A stretch of DNA of 64,000 nt from Cubamyces lactineus (lineage: Eukaryota; Basidiomycota; Agaricomycetes; Polyporales; Polyporaceae), in contig JACDTU010000006.1 in NCBI GenBank assembly GCA_022376465.1, forward strand, positions 372,001 through 436,000. The letters are read 5' to 3'. Below, in pieces: positions 1-10,205 of the stretch; within the stretch, counting starts at the first letter, position 1, and each line of letters opens with the position of its first letter. Under the pieces are notes generated by a model. That model was not told where the DNA came from, did not search any database, and was given only the letters and a program-made list of their open reading frames with translations. The position numbers and the translations under genes were made by a program.

Positions 1-1369
1 TAGAGGAGTTAGATGCTCGAGTGGAGGTGGACTTGGAGCCGTCGTCACTGTCCTCTTCTTCGGCTACCTCCGTGACTCGGGCTTTCATCTTCCCCTTCCG
101 GTCTCCGTTCTTCCCCTTCTTGAGGGGGCATTGGTGTGCCAGGTGTCCCACCTGATGGCAATTGAAGCATCGTCCTTCCTTGTAGTGCTTTTCACGTTCT
201 TCTGGGAGCATCCGGTCGACGTCCATGGCGTCGGGGTCTCGTTCGCGTGTCCTGTGTTGACGCGGCTTGTAGGTAGGGTTGTACGTGGTCTTTCCCTTCC
301 CGTTGTATGTCTTGCTAAGCAACCATTGCTGCTCCAGTGTCGCGGCTCTCATGTAGAGGGTGTTCGTGTCGTTAGGCATGGGGTACATCCCGAAAATCTT
401 CTCGCGCAGCGGCCTATTCAATCCTTCGTAGAAGAAGTCGGCGATGATGCGATAGTCGGTGATACCGCAGCGCGAGATCAGGGATTTGAACTCGGTGATG
501 TACTCTTCCACTGGTCGTTTGCCCTGACGGACGCTTCGCAGCAGTACTCGTGCACTGGCCTGAGCGTCGACGTCATCGAAGGCTTCAGTGAGTTGCTTGG
601 AGAAGTCTCGCCACGTGCCCCAGTTTAGAGGCGTTCCTGGTCCTTGTTTCTCCGCTTGTGCCTGTGTGTCTTCGATAAACGACCTCGCCCATGCTCCGGA
701 TGTCCCTCCGTTCATCAGCATGAGGCAGAAGATGATCTTCTTCTGATCAGTGTTGTAGGCCGCTTCATTGATAGAGAGGTACAGCATGCATTTCTGCAGC
801 CATTCAACGACCTCTCCTCGCCTCCCTTCAAACTCCGGGGGCATCTTCAGTTTCATCTCGGGGGTCCGCTCGTATCGCGGTTCGATGAGTGGTGCGGGGG
901 CCACTGCCTGGGGTTCCTGTTGCCCTTGTTCAGCCATATCTTCTGATTCGTCTGAGGTGTCTTCCTCGGTTTCTGGTGCGGCGATCGGTTCTTCTGATTC
1001 TTCTGTCGAGCTCTTGCCTTGCTGAGAGGTGTCTTCTGATTCGCTGCTGCTTGCTACTTCTACTCGAGAAGTTCGTGGGGTGGTGAAGTCGACTGGGGAT
1101 GTCGGCAGCGAGTTCGGTTCTGTTCGTGTTTCTGTCTCCGCGGGTGCCGCTGGTTCCTCCGGGAGTTCTTCTTCGGCTAGTTCATTGTACTTGACACAGT
1201 ATTCAGGGGAGATTCGAAGGCACTCTTGCCAGGTGAGTGAATGGGGAGCGAAGTGCCACGATTTGTCCTCCCAGTAGACTTGATCTTCTCCGTAGTATAC
1301 TAGCTTGGTCTCCTTGTTCGCCGAGTAAACTGTCGGCTGTTCTTCCGTTTCGTCGGGTTCAGGCACACT
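1..1369 (-). CDS. gag: Ty3/gypsy Gag polyprotein, partial
   Basis: The product is a structural Gag protein that would form the virus-like particle of the retrotransposon. The minus-strand frame is open from a TAG at 1370-1372 to base 1. It shows a Retrotrans_gag-type core around 400-800, with residues LNWGTWRDFSKQLTEAFDD and a VEEYITEFKSLISRCG segment. Near 120-170 it has a CCHC zinc knuckle (CFNCHQVGHLAHQC, spacing C-x2-C-x4-H-x4-C). A Lys/Arg-rich and acidic tail follows. The first ATG in frame is at 937, just before the core. The 144 codons upstream lack ATG yet have protein-like acidic composition, so the true start is unresolved. The 3' end is cut by the window edge. Confidence 0.85.
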
Positions 1370-1442
1370 CTATTTCAGAGCCGCGCCGATTGGTGTCGTC
1401 TGAATCTGGGTAGATTGACGGCGGTTCGTGAGCTCGATCTAA

Positions 1443-1929
1443 TGTTATGACGAGCCTAGATCGGTCACGCGGTGGCTGAGCTAGGGGTCACGTCGCCTCG
1501 AGGAGTAACGAAGAGGCAAGTCAGGGATCGAAGGTCTTCTGAGAAGAGGCGAGTCGGGATTCGGTGAATAGGCAATAGATAACCAGATCGAGCTGAGGTT
1601 CTTCGAAGAAGATCCTCAGCTTATATATACATGACCGAGACTAATAATAGACCGGATCAATGTTCAGTACGGCTAAGTATAGCTGGGGCTGACTGTACAT
1701 GGGAATAAAGGTGACGTGTCCTGAGAATAACTGACGTGGCATGGGAGAGTAGAGCTAAGTATACAACACAGTGAGTAAGCCGCAGCAGGCTCGGCCTCCG
1801 GAACGTAAGCACGATATATAAGCATAGGACAAGTCACGAGACCAAGACATAACCGTAACCGTAACAGTGGCCGTGTCACGCACCGTCGTAACACGAAGCA
1901 CCAGCAGGAGACCTCCCGGGATCGTTACA
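1443..1929 (-). repeat. LTR of the Ty3/gypsy element
   Basis: On the minus strand it begins TGTAAC and ends TAACA, the TG..CA ends with short inverted repeats typical of LTRs. Length is 487 bases. The inner end faces gag at a spacing normal for a 5' LTR. The outer end abuts an interrupted LINE frame. The second LTR is outside the window, so the boundaries rest on terminal motifs and context, not on a pairwise match. Confidence 0.7.
1620..1630 (-). promoter_or_regulatory. TATA box inside the LTR
   Basis: The minus strand reads GTATATATAAG in the middle of the LTR, in the right orientation to start transcription toward gag. This is where LTR promoters usually lie. Confidence 0.45.
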
Positions 1930-1931
1930 CC

Positions 1932-4900
1932 TCGTACCAGCCAGGGGACTCGTCGGTCATCGACCTTGTGCTCGCTTCTGCAGCACTCCTGTCCTCAGAC
2001 CCACCACAGCTAGAGGTCCTGCCAAAGCTTCCGTGGTCCGACCACGCCCCGCTGCAGCTTGAATGGACAGTGCCGGAGCTAGCGGTGCCGGCTCTCCCAA
2101 CGTACTGCAAGAGGACCCACCGTCCGCCAGAACCACCTGCACGCCCTGACCTGGGGACACCCAACAGCCGCCTAGAGGCGCTCCTGAGTGCGGCGCTCCA
2201 GGCGTGCGAACGCCCAACGGCAGAAACAGAGGTCGCCCACTTCTACGGTGAGAACTTGCTATCGGACGGAGCACCGCTCCAAGTCTATCTGGCCGTAGCA
2301 CAGCCCACTCCCACAAGCTTTGTCCGGATGGCCATGTACTGGAGACCAGGTCATAAGCTCAACGCGGTCTATACTGCGCCCGACCTCACCTCGTGCGCAC
2401 GGGCATTCCTACTCATCACAGGCCAGGCTGTGCTAGCGGCGGAGCCTACTCGTCTCCTACGGATCTGGGCCAACAGCGACTATCTACATCGAATCCTCTG
2501 CCACTGGGCCCCAGCACTGGCAGCGAAGGGCTGGGACTGTGCACACGCAGACGTTTTGCGGCCGCTCACGGAACTCCTGCGCTTGCGCCCTGCTGCGACG
2601 CGCTTCCTCTCCCCCACGCATGGCGATGATGATGTAGTAACTGGCCGTGCACGTGAAGCACTCCGCATGGCGAGGGGAGAGGATAGGACTGCCCCGGTGC
2701 GGACCCTCATGCCCCTCACGCTACCAACCCACTGGCTGTCCAATGTCCCGCCGCAGGACCTGGCGATCTCGCGGTCTCCACTACCGAAGGTCTCTACGAT
2801 GATGCCACCTATTACGCGGTATGCTGAGCCTGAGATCAGAGGCGACGGGGCCGGCTCAGCACGACCCGAGCTCGACAAAATGCACTGTGCGATGGGCACA
2901 AGCCAAGACGTAGTGCCTCTAGCCAATCGGCGAAGGGAGCACCTCGACCAGCTGGTCCATGCGCCAACGCCCGCTGCCTTCTGGTCTGCATACCGACGCC
3001 TGACAGGTGTCAAACCTCGACGCGCGCAGGTCACTGCTTCCCAGCTCAAAAGTGTCTTCGTTGAACGGATGAACCCGCCGCCGCTGCTGCCTCCCGCGTT
3101 TGACCCGCTGCAACACGCGTTGAATCGCCTGTACTCACAGACCCTCCCGCATCGCACCCGCGACACGACAGCGGGACAGCATTTCTCCCGGCCATTCTCG
3201 GAGGAGGAGATCGAGGCTGTAAAGGCCCACCTGCGTAAGCATAACCTTCACTCAGCGCAGGGCCTAGATAGGGTTGGGTACAAGGACGTGCTGGCGATAC
3301 CCACGGAGCGACTACAGGAGCTCTTCAATGCCTGCATCGAGGAAGGCGAAGCCCCACAGTCATGGCTGACAGCAATTGTAGCAGCAGTCAAGAAGCCGAA
3401 GAAGGATGGCAGCGACCCTGAGAGCTACAGGACCATTGGATTGGAGAGCTGCCTGCTCAAAACACTGACGGTCCTCATCGACCGCAGGCTCCGCGCGTGG
3501 GCGGAAGAGACAGGCCGGCTGCCAGGCACGCAGAGTGGTTTCCGGGCGAAACATCAGACCTACAACAACGCGTTTGTGCTCCGAGCGGCGATAGAGAAGG
3601 CGAGACACCTCCGCCGCACGCTGTACGTCGTCTACCTGGACCTTGCGAATGCATTCCCATCCGTTGATCAAGACACACTCTGGACCAAGCTCGCACGATG
3701 GGGCGCTGGCGGCCCGATCTTCGACTGGCTGCGCATGCTATACTGCCACCTGCGCTATGTGGTACGCTTCGATGGAGAGACCACGGACCTGTTCCAAGCC
3801 CTTATGGGGATCCTCATTGGCGACCCCGCTTCACCGATGCTCTGGCTACTGTTCATATCGGACTTTGAGCTCGACCCCCATCCAGATGATGTGTTCCTTG
3901 ACGGCCGCCGGGTGTCTCACCTGGAGCAGGCTGACGACATGGCGCTTCTATGCTACTCCGCGTCCGGGATGCAACGCAAGTTGGAGCAGTTCGAGCGCTA
4001 CTGCTCAGTGACGTTCGTGCACATCAACGTTCCCAAGTCTGCAGCCTCCATCCATGGGCCTCTTCCCGAACAACTTCCCACACTCACGCTCTGCAATGCT
4101 CCGCTCCACTTTGTCCCCACGGCAACCTATGTGGGCATGTCGTTCACGTCTACGGAGCGTGACATCTTTCGGACTCATCATGAGCGCAAGGCACTAAAGG
4201 CGCGTGCAGCGGCAGGAGCGGTTATGTCCCTCGAATCATACACTGGGCACCTACCTCCTCAGCTAGCGCTAACCCTCTATCGCGCACAGGTCGACCCGCA
4301 CCTCACTGCAGGGAGCGAGATTGCCCTGGCAGCGCGTCCCGAGGCTATAGCTGACCTCGAAGACGTCCAGCACACCTTCTTACGGCGGACCCTTGGCGTC
4401 AGCAAGCGCGCTCAGATAGCGCCGCTCTACACAGAGACGGGAATATGGCCGCTGTCCTACCGACGGCTCCAGCTAGCGATCCGCTACCTCATCTATGTGC
4501 TCCGGGACAAACCCCCGCTGGTGGAAGCTGCCTTTGCGGAACTATGGGAGCTGACCGCAACACACCACGCGCCCTCATGGTGGGGCGACCTCCACCTCGC
4601 TGCGCGAGCCCTCCCGGTTCCGGTCCGGCTGCCTGTACATGAGAGGCCGTCCATCGAGTCCCTCCGTGCGTGCCTGACAGAGATCGTGAGCAGTCTAGCG
4701 GCCCACCTCCGCAGTCGCGTACGGGAGTCGCAACGCCTACCCGTCCTTCAGCAACGACTAGCCAACGACTGCCCGCCTCATGATGTGCCCTCCCTGAAGT
4801 CTATGTGCACGTTCCGGGAGTACCTGAGGCTGGATCGCCGACGACAACGGATTGCCATCACGCTGCTCCTCTTCTCGGAGCATCCCCTGGCTATAGAGCG

Positions 4901-5255
4901 ACTGCGCCGCGCACCAGCGGCCCGCCCGATCCCTCGCGAATGGCGCATCTGCCGCTTTTGCAAGACAGCCGGTACTATTGAAGACGAAACGCATGCCCTC
5001 CTGATCTGCCCGGAACCGCGACTGCAGCACCGGCGCGAGACCTTCTTGAACGTCGTCTTCACGGAGCGACCGGCGCTTGTCCGCTTGCAGGGCAGGCTCA
5101 CGCCTTCTGCCTTCCTGGACGTCCTCCTTACCACGAAGGGTACGCTCGCCGCACTTGCGGACTACACAGCGGATGTTTTCGAGATGTATGAGACCACGCC
5201 CATGATAGTAGTGTCCTCCCACGAGGAGCTACGACACATGACGACGGGGGTATAA
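1932..5255 (+). CDS. LINE ORF2: endonuclease (C-terminal part), reverse transcriptase, zinc knuckle
   Basis: The protein nicks target DNA and reverse transcribes the LINE RNA onto it. The frame is already open at the LTR junction and needs no start codon, so it is a 5' truncated ORF. The first residues (GDSSVIDLVLASAAL, then WSDHAPLQLEW) match the last two blocks of the endonuclease/exonuclease/phosphatase fold. RT motif A is DLANAFPSVD near base 3640. Motif B is GILIGDPASPM near 3810. Motif C is QADDMALL near 3930, where the usual aromatic residue before ADD is Gln. A C-terminal CRFCK..THALLIC cluster near 4950 is the zinc knuckle. No RNase H domain is seen. The frame is intact for 1100 codons, so the insertion split is probably fairly recent. 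Confidence 0.9.
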   Translation, partial: SYQPGDSSVIDLVLASAALLSSDPPQLEVLPKLPWSDHAPLQLEWTVPELAVPALPTYCKRTHRPPEPPARPDLGTPNSRLEALLSAALQACERPTAETEVAHFYGENLLSDGAPLQVYLAVAQPTPTSFVRMAMYWRPGHKLNAVYTAPDLTSCARAFLLITGQAVLAAEPTRLLRIWANSDYLHRILCHWAPALAAKGWDCAHADVLRPLTELLRLRPAATRFLSPTHGDDDVVTGRAREALRMARGEDRTAPVRTLMPLTLPTHWLSNVPPQDLAISRSPLPKVSTMMPPITRYAEPEIRGDGAGSARPELDKMHCAMGTSQDVVPLANRRREHLDQLVHAPTPAAFWSAYRRLTGVKPRRAQVTASQLKSVFVERMNPPPLLPPAFDPLQHALNRLYSQTLPHRTRDTTAGQHFSRPFSEEEIEAVKAHLRKHNLHSAQGLDRVGYKDVLAIPTERLQELFNACIEEGEAPQSWLTAIVAAVKKPKKDGSDPESYRTIGLESCLLKTLTVLIDRRLRAWAEETGRLPGTQSGFRAKHQTYNNAFVLRAAIEKARHLRRTLYVVYLDLANAFPSVDQDTLWTKLARWGAGGPIFDWLRMLYCHLRYVVRFDGETTDLFQALMGILIGDPASPMLWLLFISDFELDPHPDDVFLDGRRVSHLEQADDMALLCYSASGMQRKLEQFERYCSVTFVHINVPKSAASIHGPLPEQLPTLTLCNAPLHFVPTATYVGMSFTSTERDIFRTHHERKALKARAAAGAVMSLESYTGHLPPQLALTLYRAQVDPHLTAGSEIALAARPEAIADLEDVQHTFLRRTLGVSKRAQIAPLYTETGIWPLSYRRLQLAIRYLIYVLRDKPPLVEAAFAELWELTATHHAPSWWGDLHLAARALPVPVRLPVHERPSIESLRACLTEIVSSLAAHLRSRVRESQRLPVLQQRLANDCPPHDVPSLKSMCTFREYLRLDRRRQRIAITLLLFSEHPLAIERLRRAPAARPIPREWRICRFCKTAGTIEDETHALLICPEPRLQHRRETFLNVVFTERPALVRLQGRLTPSAFLDVLLTTKGTLAALADYTADVFEMYETTPMIVVSSHEELRHMTTGV

Positions 5256-6083
5256 CGGCCTCTGTGCCCCCCCGGCGGGTGCCTGCAGGCTGGTCCCCGC
5301 TTTCTGGTAGAAGGCTGCAAGCGTGTAGCTACGCGCGCGTCCCCCCGTGGGGGATGACCGTGGTTACTGCTGCAGGTTGCGACGCACCCGGGTCTACACT
5401 GGTCTACCCTGCGCGGTGACGACATGTGGGAAAGGAGGCTCGGTGGAAATGAAATACGGAGGCATATATAGATACTGTACATACGCAACACCCCCCCTTC
5501 TGCCAGGGAAACGGGATCCCTACGTAGGACTCGCGGGCTGACTGGCTCACACACGAAAAAGCGCGCGGGCGGCGCTTGTGTGTGGCACGGTCACAACCAG
5601 ATAGCGGCTTCTCTCTCTCTCTCTCTCTCCGCTCCGCAGTCAGGCCAAAATACCGACGTTCCCGAAACATCCATCCACAAACTGTGAAGAACGTATCCCC
5701 TTCGCCGTGCCTGATTTTGTGGGACGCACTGCTGCAAGGCTTCCCGCCAGAGATACGCTACAACGCGAGTATTTTGGGATGCAGCCATAAGAGGAGTGAG
5801 TTCTTGCTGGTCCCGTGGCCCCGCAACGTACGCCATAATAACGTACCACCGCCAACTGACAGGGATCCCTCAGCGATTCCGAGGATCGCGTGACAGTGGG
5901 GCCGCTATCGCGCACCCTGCTCCCGGCGCAACCTTGCAGACTGCGCAAGCATTTGCTGCGGGACGTGAAATGTAACGGCGGTTCCCTCCAGATTGGCAGT
6001 GGCATCGTCTGCTGCTGCGGTGGCGGCGACGTTGTATCCTCTCTGTCTCCCCTGCCATCCTTCTTTCTCATCATGCAAACGAC
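5256..6083. other. LINE 3' region and upstream region of the mannosyltransferase gene
   Basis: Bases 5256-5629 are the LINE 3' untranslated region. From 5630 to 6083 I see no gene and no clear TATA box before the mannosyltransferase start. Confidence 0.5.
5526..5629 (+). repeat. LINE 3' tail with TC tract (copy 1)
   Basis: It starts AGGACTCGCGGGCTG and ends in a run of about ten CT units. The same 100-base unit, a little diverged, occurs at 16922-17030. The match begins abruptly at the A of AGGACTCG in both copies. Confidence 0.8.
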
Positions 6084-8268
6084 ATGTCTTCCTGGCTTCC
6101 TATCTACCACCCTGAACGTTTCTCTCGGTCCTGTCGACACCGCGCGTGCAAGGTTAACCGCACGGCGTTCTGGGCGTTCCTAGCTTTCACGGTCGTGGTG
6201 AGCATCGGCCTTGCCGTTCTATCGTAGACGCTATTGCATGGCTTTTCTAACCATCGTCGTACAAAAGATCACCCTTCACTCTCTTTTGCGACATACAAGG
6301 CCGGACTACGCCCACTTGACTTCTATCTCGAACATCACCGCCCATTTCCAGTGGGCGGCAGATGCCTCACACAACAGCTCTGCCGCGCTGGACTCGGAAT
6401 CCGAATACGAGCTGGGAACGAACGGCACGAGGCGCGCGAACGCCGTGCTGCTTATGCTGGCGCGGAACTCCGAGCTCGAGAGCGCGATGACGAGCGTGAA
6501 GGAGCTCGAGGAGCGCTTCAACAAACGGTTCGGCTACCCGTGGGTGTTCCTCAACGAGGTGCCCTTTACCCAAGAGTTCAAAGAGTAGGTACAACTGTAC
6601 CGGTGGGCCGGTAGAGCCCAGACCGAGCTGACGCGGATTACTAGACAGATGAGCAACGTGATTGCTGGGCCTGTGTCGTTTGGCCTCATCCCTGCGGAGC
6701 ATTGGTACCAGCCGGACTGGATCGACGAAGAGAAGGCGGCGGCGAGCCGGGCCCAGATGGTCGCCGAGAACGTTGTGTATGGAGGTATGATTTCACGTTT
6801 CGTCCCTTGATTTCTGAGCTGACACTTGACGTAGGGAGCGTCTCGTACGTCGCCGAAGTGTCTCAATTGTGACTCGATGTGGGCTTAAAAGGCTTTATCA
6901 GCTATCGCAATATGTGTAGATTCAACTCTGGGGTAAGTAAAGGTGTTTGTCGCTCGCACAACGTGCTCAGTATCTGATACGTCGAACATCGCAGTTCTTC
7001 TATAGACACCCTCTCGTACGGCGGTATAAGTGGTACTGGCGTGTAGAGTGAGTCTTGGCGCGACTGTCTTAGCCTTCTTGGCTGACATCTTGTAGGCCTA
7101 ACGTGCATTTCCACTGCGACACCGACTACGACCCTTTTCTCTTCATGGAAGAGAACGACAAGGTCTATGGTAAGGGCATGATTTTCTGGCACGGGGCGTC
7201 GCTTATCCTCGTGCTCTGCAGGGTTCACCATCACTCTGTACGAGTGGCCCAAGACAGTTGCCACGTTATGGGATGCCGTGAAAGGTAAGCCATGTCTCAT
7301 CGTCACCTCGCACAGCTCACCTACGGCAATCCTTGTACGTCAGAATTCATCAATGCGAACCCCCAATACCTTGCACCTAACAATTCCATGGACTACCTCT
7401 CTATTGACGGTGGGGCGAATTATGACATGTGTCATTGTACGTCACTTTGATCTCCCTCCGTGTGTAATGCGCGACGCTCACTCACTATGCTCATCTTTAC
7501 AGTCTGGAGTAATTTCGAGATCGCGAACATGGATCTCTGGCGAGGCGAAGCCTACAGCAGCTTCTTTGAGCACCTCGAGTCCAAAGGCGGGTTCTACTAC
7601 GAGGTACGCTAATCCCCTACTCCACTCCTTGCTTCCGAGTCCGAGTCTGCCAGCCCATACTCAACTCTACAATGAAAGCGCTGGGGCGACGCACCCGTGC
7701 ACAGCATCGGCGCAGGCCTCTTCGCGCGCAAAGACCAGATCCACTTCTTCGACGACATCGGGTACCAGCACGATCCCTTCCAGCACTGTCCGCGCGACGC
7801 CGCCGTGCGCCGCGACAGGAATTGCACGTGCAGTCCTTTTGCCAGTTTCGGTGAGTTCCTCAGTCTGGCGCTCGAGAGATGAGACTCGTACCATTCCGGT
7901 GCGGATGTGTCGTATGGGGTCGTATGGATCTCGGAGTGAGACGTTCGGCGAGCTACTGCGAGCCGTGCCCGGGTCCAGAGGGGGGTGCTGGCGTTCCGCG
8001 CGTGGTGCGGCTGCCTCCGCCGCCCGTGTTACCGGTGATCTCGGAGGCCGAGAGCGCTCCCGGCGATGTTGCAGCGGCCAGCGCGAGATTCAAAGTGGCA
8101 CCGCATCGGAGTCCGGGGCGTGATCCTACATGATCGCGCTCACTTCACGGTCGAGCTGGGTATCATCACTGCCAATGACGGTAGTACTGACTGAGCCGCC
8201 GTCTCATCCTTGCAGACTATAACGCGTACTCCTGTCTGCGGAAGTGGGAGGAGGTGCTCCGGTCGTGA
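6084..8268 (+). CDS. GT15 alpha-1,2-mannosyltransferase (Kre2/Mnt1/Ktr family)
   Basis: The enzyme transfers mannose from GDP-mannose to O- and N-linked glycans in the Golgi. Exons: 6084-6197, 6268-6584, 6645-6784, 6835-6844, 6902-6932, 6995-7047, 7096-7169, 7222-7284, 7344-7436, 7503-7603, 7679-7850 and 8216-8268. Together they give 406 residues, the usual family length. The N-terminus is a short cytosolic part and one signal anchor (TAFWAFLAFTVV), as in type II Golgi enzymes. Family blocks follow: RFGYPWVFLNEVPF, SFGLIPAEHWYQPDWID, CRFNSG, YWRVEPNVHFHCDTDYDPF (metal-binding Glu in EPN), GGANYDMCHFWSNFEIANMD, and a Cys-rich end. The TAG at 6586 lies inside intron 2. The fourth exon is 10 bases. 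The last intron is 365 bases, unlike the 48-75 of the others. Confidence 0.95.
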
Positions 8269-9236
8269 TCGTAGCTCAGCTCGAGGGTGGGCGATGCAGA
8301 CACACTGGCAGTAGTGATGTGTCATTCGGGCTGGACGCGCGGGGACTGTGGAGTTGGTTGGGTGCTAGCCTCAGTGCGGTGACGTCGACCATCACGGACT
8401 CCCGGGCCCATCTCATTTATACATCCATTAATCACGCTGTACGCGGTAGTACTCAGGCTTACAGGATATCGCGTTCATAATATATATCGCATGGACTGTA
8501 GGGTGCACTCTCACGTGTAGGGTGAGGCCGGGCGTGTATGAGATATGTAGGTAGCAGCTGTATAGCTCGGTGGCATGGGCGTGTAGGTATGGGCGCAGCC
8601 GCGCAGATCGGCGTCACTGCAGAACACGCAAGTGAAGCGCATATACATAAAGGGGCCCGGCGACATCCACTTCGTAGAACTGACGAATTCCATGCATCAA
8701 CGGGTCCACCCAACCGACGCTCAGAGGGCACCCGTGAGTTGTATGGTTCCAATCACGTTGGAATTGTACCAGACACTTACCTCCGATGAGAGCTGGAACT
8801 GAGGTGACAGTGCGAGTTCAGACCACAAGAGCCACCCTCGAGCTCCATCCGGCTTGCGAACCTACACTTGAGTCGCCGAAGTTACATCCATATGGGCGTA
8901 AATGAATTCCTCGTCATTTCATCGAAGGGTCGTGACAATCGTGTAGGTCGGGAGTGGCTACGCGTACTACTACTACTACGTAATAGGTAGAAGCAAGGTC
9001 GAATACGATGCAAAGCACAACACGTAGCAATACTAATGTAACGGCGGGGTGAGGCGGCGGGTAAGGGGGTGGGTGGGTCCACCAGGGATTCCAAAGGCGA
9101 AGCACGAGAACGGTGAGAGATGCATAACGATACAAAGAGCAAGAGAGATGTATGAGACGAGTCCGATCCTGGGGAGAAAGTCCGAATGGAATGGGAATGC
9201 AGAGAAGGCGTCGCGCAGGGCAGAAGATTCAATTCT
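8269..9236. other. Intergenic, no gene seen
   Basis: Convergent gene ends lie on both sides. A short TAC repeat lies near 8965. No reading frame shows a recognisable motif or exon pattern. Confidence 0.5.
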
Positions 9237-10205
9237 TCATGCCCACAGCGGTACCACCTGATGCCACTCATGAGACGTGGTACGTGCCACATGTCCCTGA
9301 GCGACGTTGAGAGGAAGGTGGACCTGCGAAGACGACGATGGCTGGTCACGGTGGTGGACCTGGCTGTGGCTCTGCGTGGTCGTGAAGCCCGCGAGCTGGA
9401 TCGCGTGGCGTATCTTTTGCCGCGTCGCCTGGATCTGCCATGGCGAGCACAGGATGTAGCCCATCGGGGCGCACATCGAAAGCAGCCAGTTCTCGAGCAC
9501 GCGCCGCGTCCACTGGACGTTGCGGAGGCGATATCCGAGCCGGAGAATGTGCGCGATATCCTGCGGGTCGTGCTTCTGATATCGTACGAGCTTGAGCCCG
9601 ACCGCCCACGACCAGCTCACGCCGATGAGGATGAGCCCGGGCCCGGTGAAGATCGTGTTGTTGCGCACGTTCGACTCGTCCAGTGCGTCCTTGTATACAG
9701 GATCATACGGGGTACCGTATACGCTGGGCGGAGGGGAAGTACGGTGAGTCAGTGCACCTATCAACTTGAGCGCTTCTGGCATGCCCGCAGCCCGGCTGGG
9801 AGCAATTTGAGCGGGGCCAGGGCAGAGGGATGTTACTCACGGATCGGACGACATGGGGAGAGCGACGTCCGCGCAGGCGTTCATCCAGTCTGTGCCCAGC
9901 TGGAACGCGCGCGCGGTGTCGCGGATGCACTTGCGGAGGCGTGAGCCGGCATCCGTGAAGCCGCGGGCTATCCACTCCGTTTCGAAGGAGCGGTGGAGGT
10001 AGTCGACGTCGCGCGTCGAGCTGCGGCAGGCCAGTTGAGGATGGAGGACCATGACCGCACCCCCATGCACGACAAGGCGCACAGTTGCGCCGAAAGCAGA
10101 GAGCAGAAGATTAGAGAGGTAGTTCAGGGCGGACAGCAACATATCGCGGGTGAGTAGGACCTCGTTGTGCTCAGGCAAGGGCGGCGGCGGTCTATGTGAC
10201 GGCAT
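9237..10205 (-). CDS. nucleotidyltransferase-like protein
   Basis: Two exons, 10205-9841 and 9723-9237, joined over a 117-base GTGAGT..CAG intron, give 283 residues. Residues 45-70 carry VVHGGAVMVLH followed by RSSTRDVDYL. This is the GG..(x)..R-x-S/T-x-D-x-D signature of small Pol-beta-type nucleotidyltransferases, similar to the AbiEii/DUF6036 kind. The rest is helical and unlike anything I can name. A substrate cannot be inferred. The start ATG is the first in frame and precedes a Pro-rich tip. Family placement rests on this one motif and is moderate. Confidence 0.6.

Larger units (their letters stand above)
1..1929 (-). mobile_element. Ty3/gypsy LTR retrotransposon, 5' part
   Basis: The element reads leftward: LTR (1443-1929), a leader of about 70 bases, then a gag frame that leaves the window at base 1. 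The pol region and second LTR lie outside. The LTR boundary falls exactly where the endonuclease frame of the neighbouring LINE begins, so this element inserted into the LINE. The target-site duplication cannot be checked because the far LTR is missing. No tRNA-like primer site starting TGG follows the LTR, so the priming mode is unclear. Confidence 0.85.
1930..5629 (+). mobile_element. LINE (non-LTR retrotransposon), 5' interrupted
   Basis: The order is the C-terminal end of an AP-type endonuclease, a reverse transcriptase, a CCHC zinc knuckle, and a 3' untranslated region of about 370 bases ending in a TC dinucleotide tract. This is the layout of APE-type LINEs of the Tad-like group found in fungi. 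The 5' end, including most of the endonuclease, is separated or lost through the LTR insertion at 1929. The tail sequence at 5526-5629 recurs at 16922-17030. Confidence 0.85.

Noticed and set aside
6586..6588. In-frame TAG in the mannosyltransferase gene as a premature stop
   Set aside because: It lies inside a 60-base GTAGGT..CTAG intron with a GCTGAC branch site. Splicing restores the family sequence FKEQMSNVIAGPVSFG.
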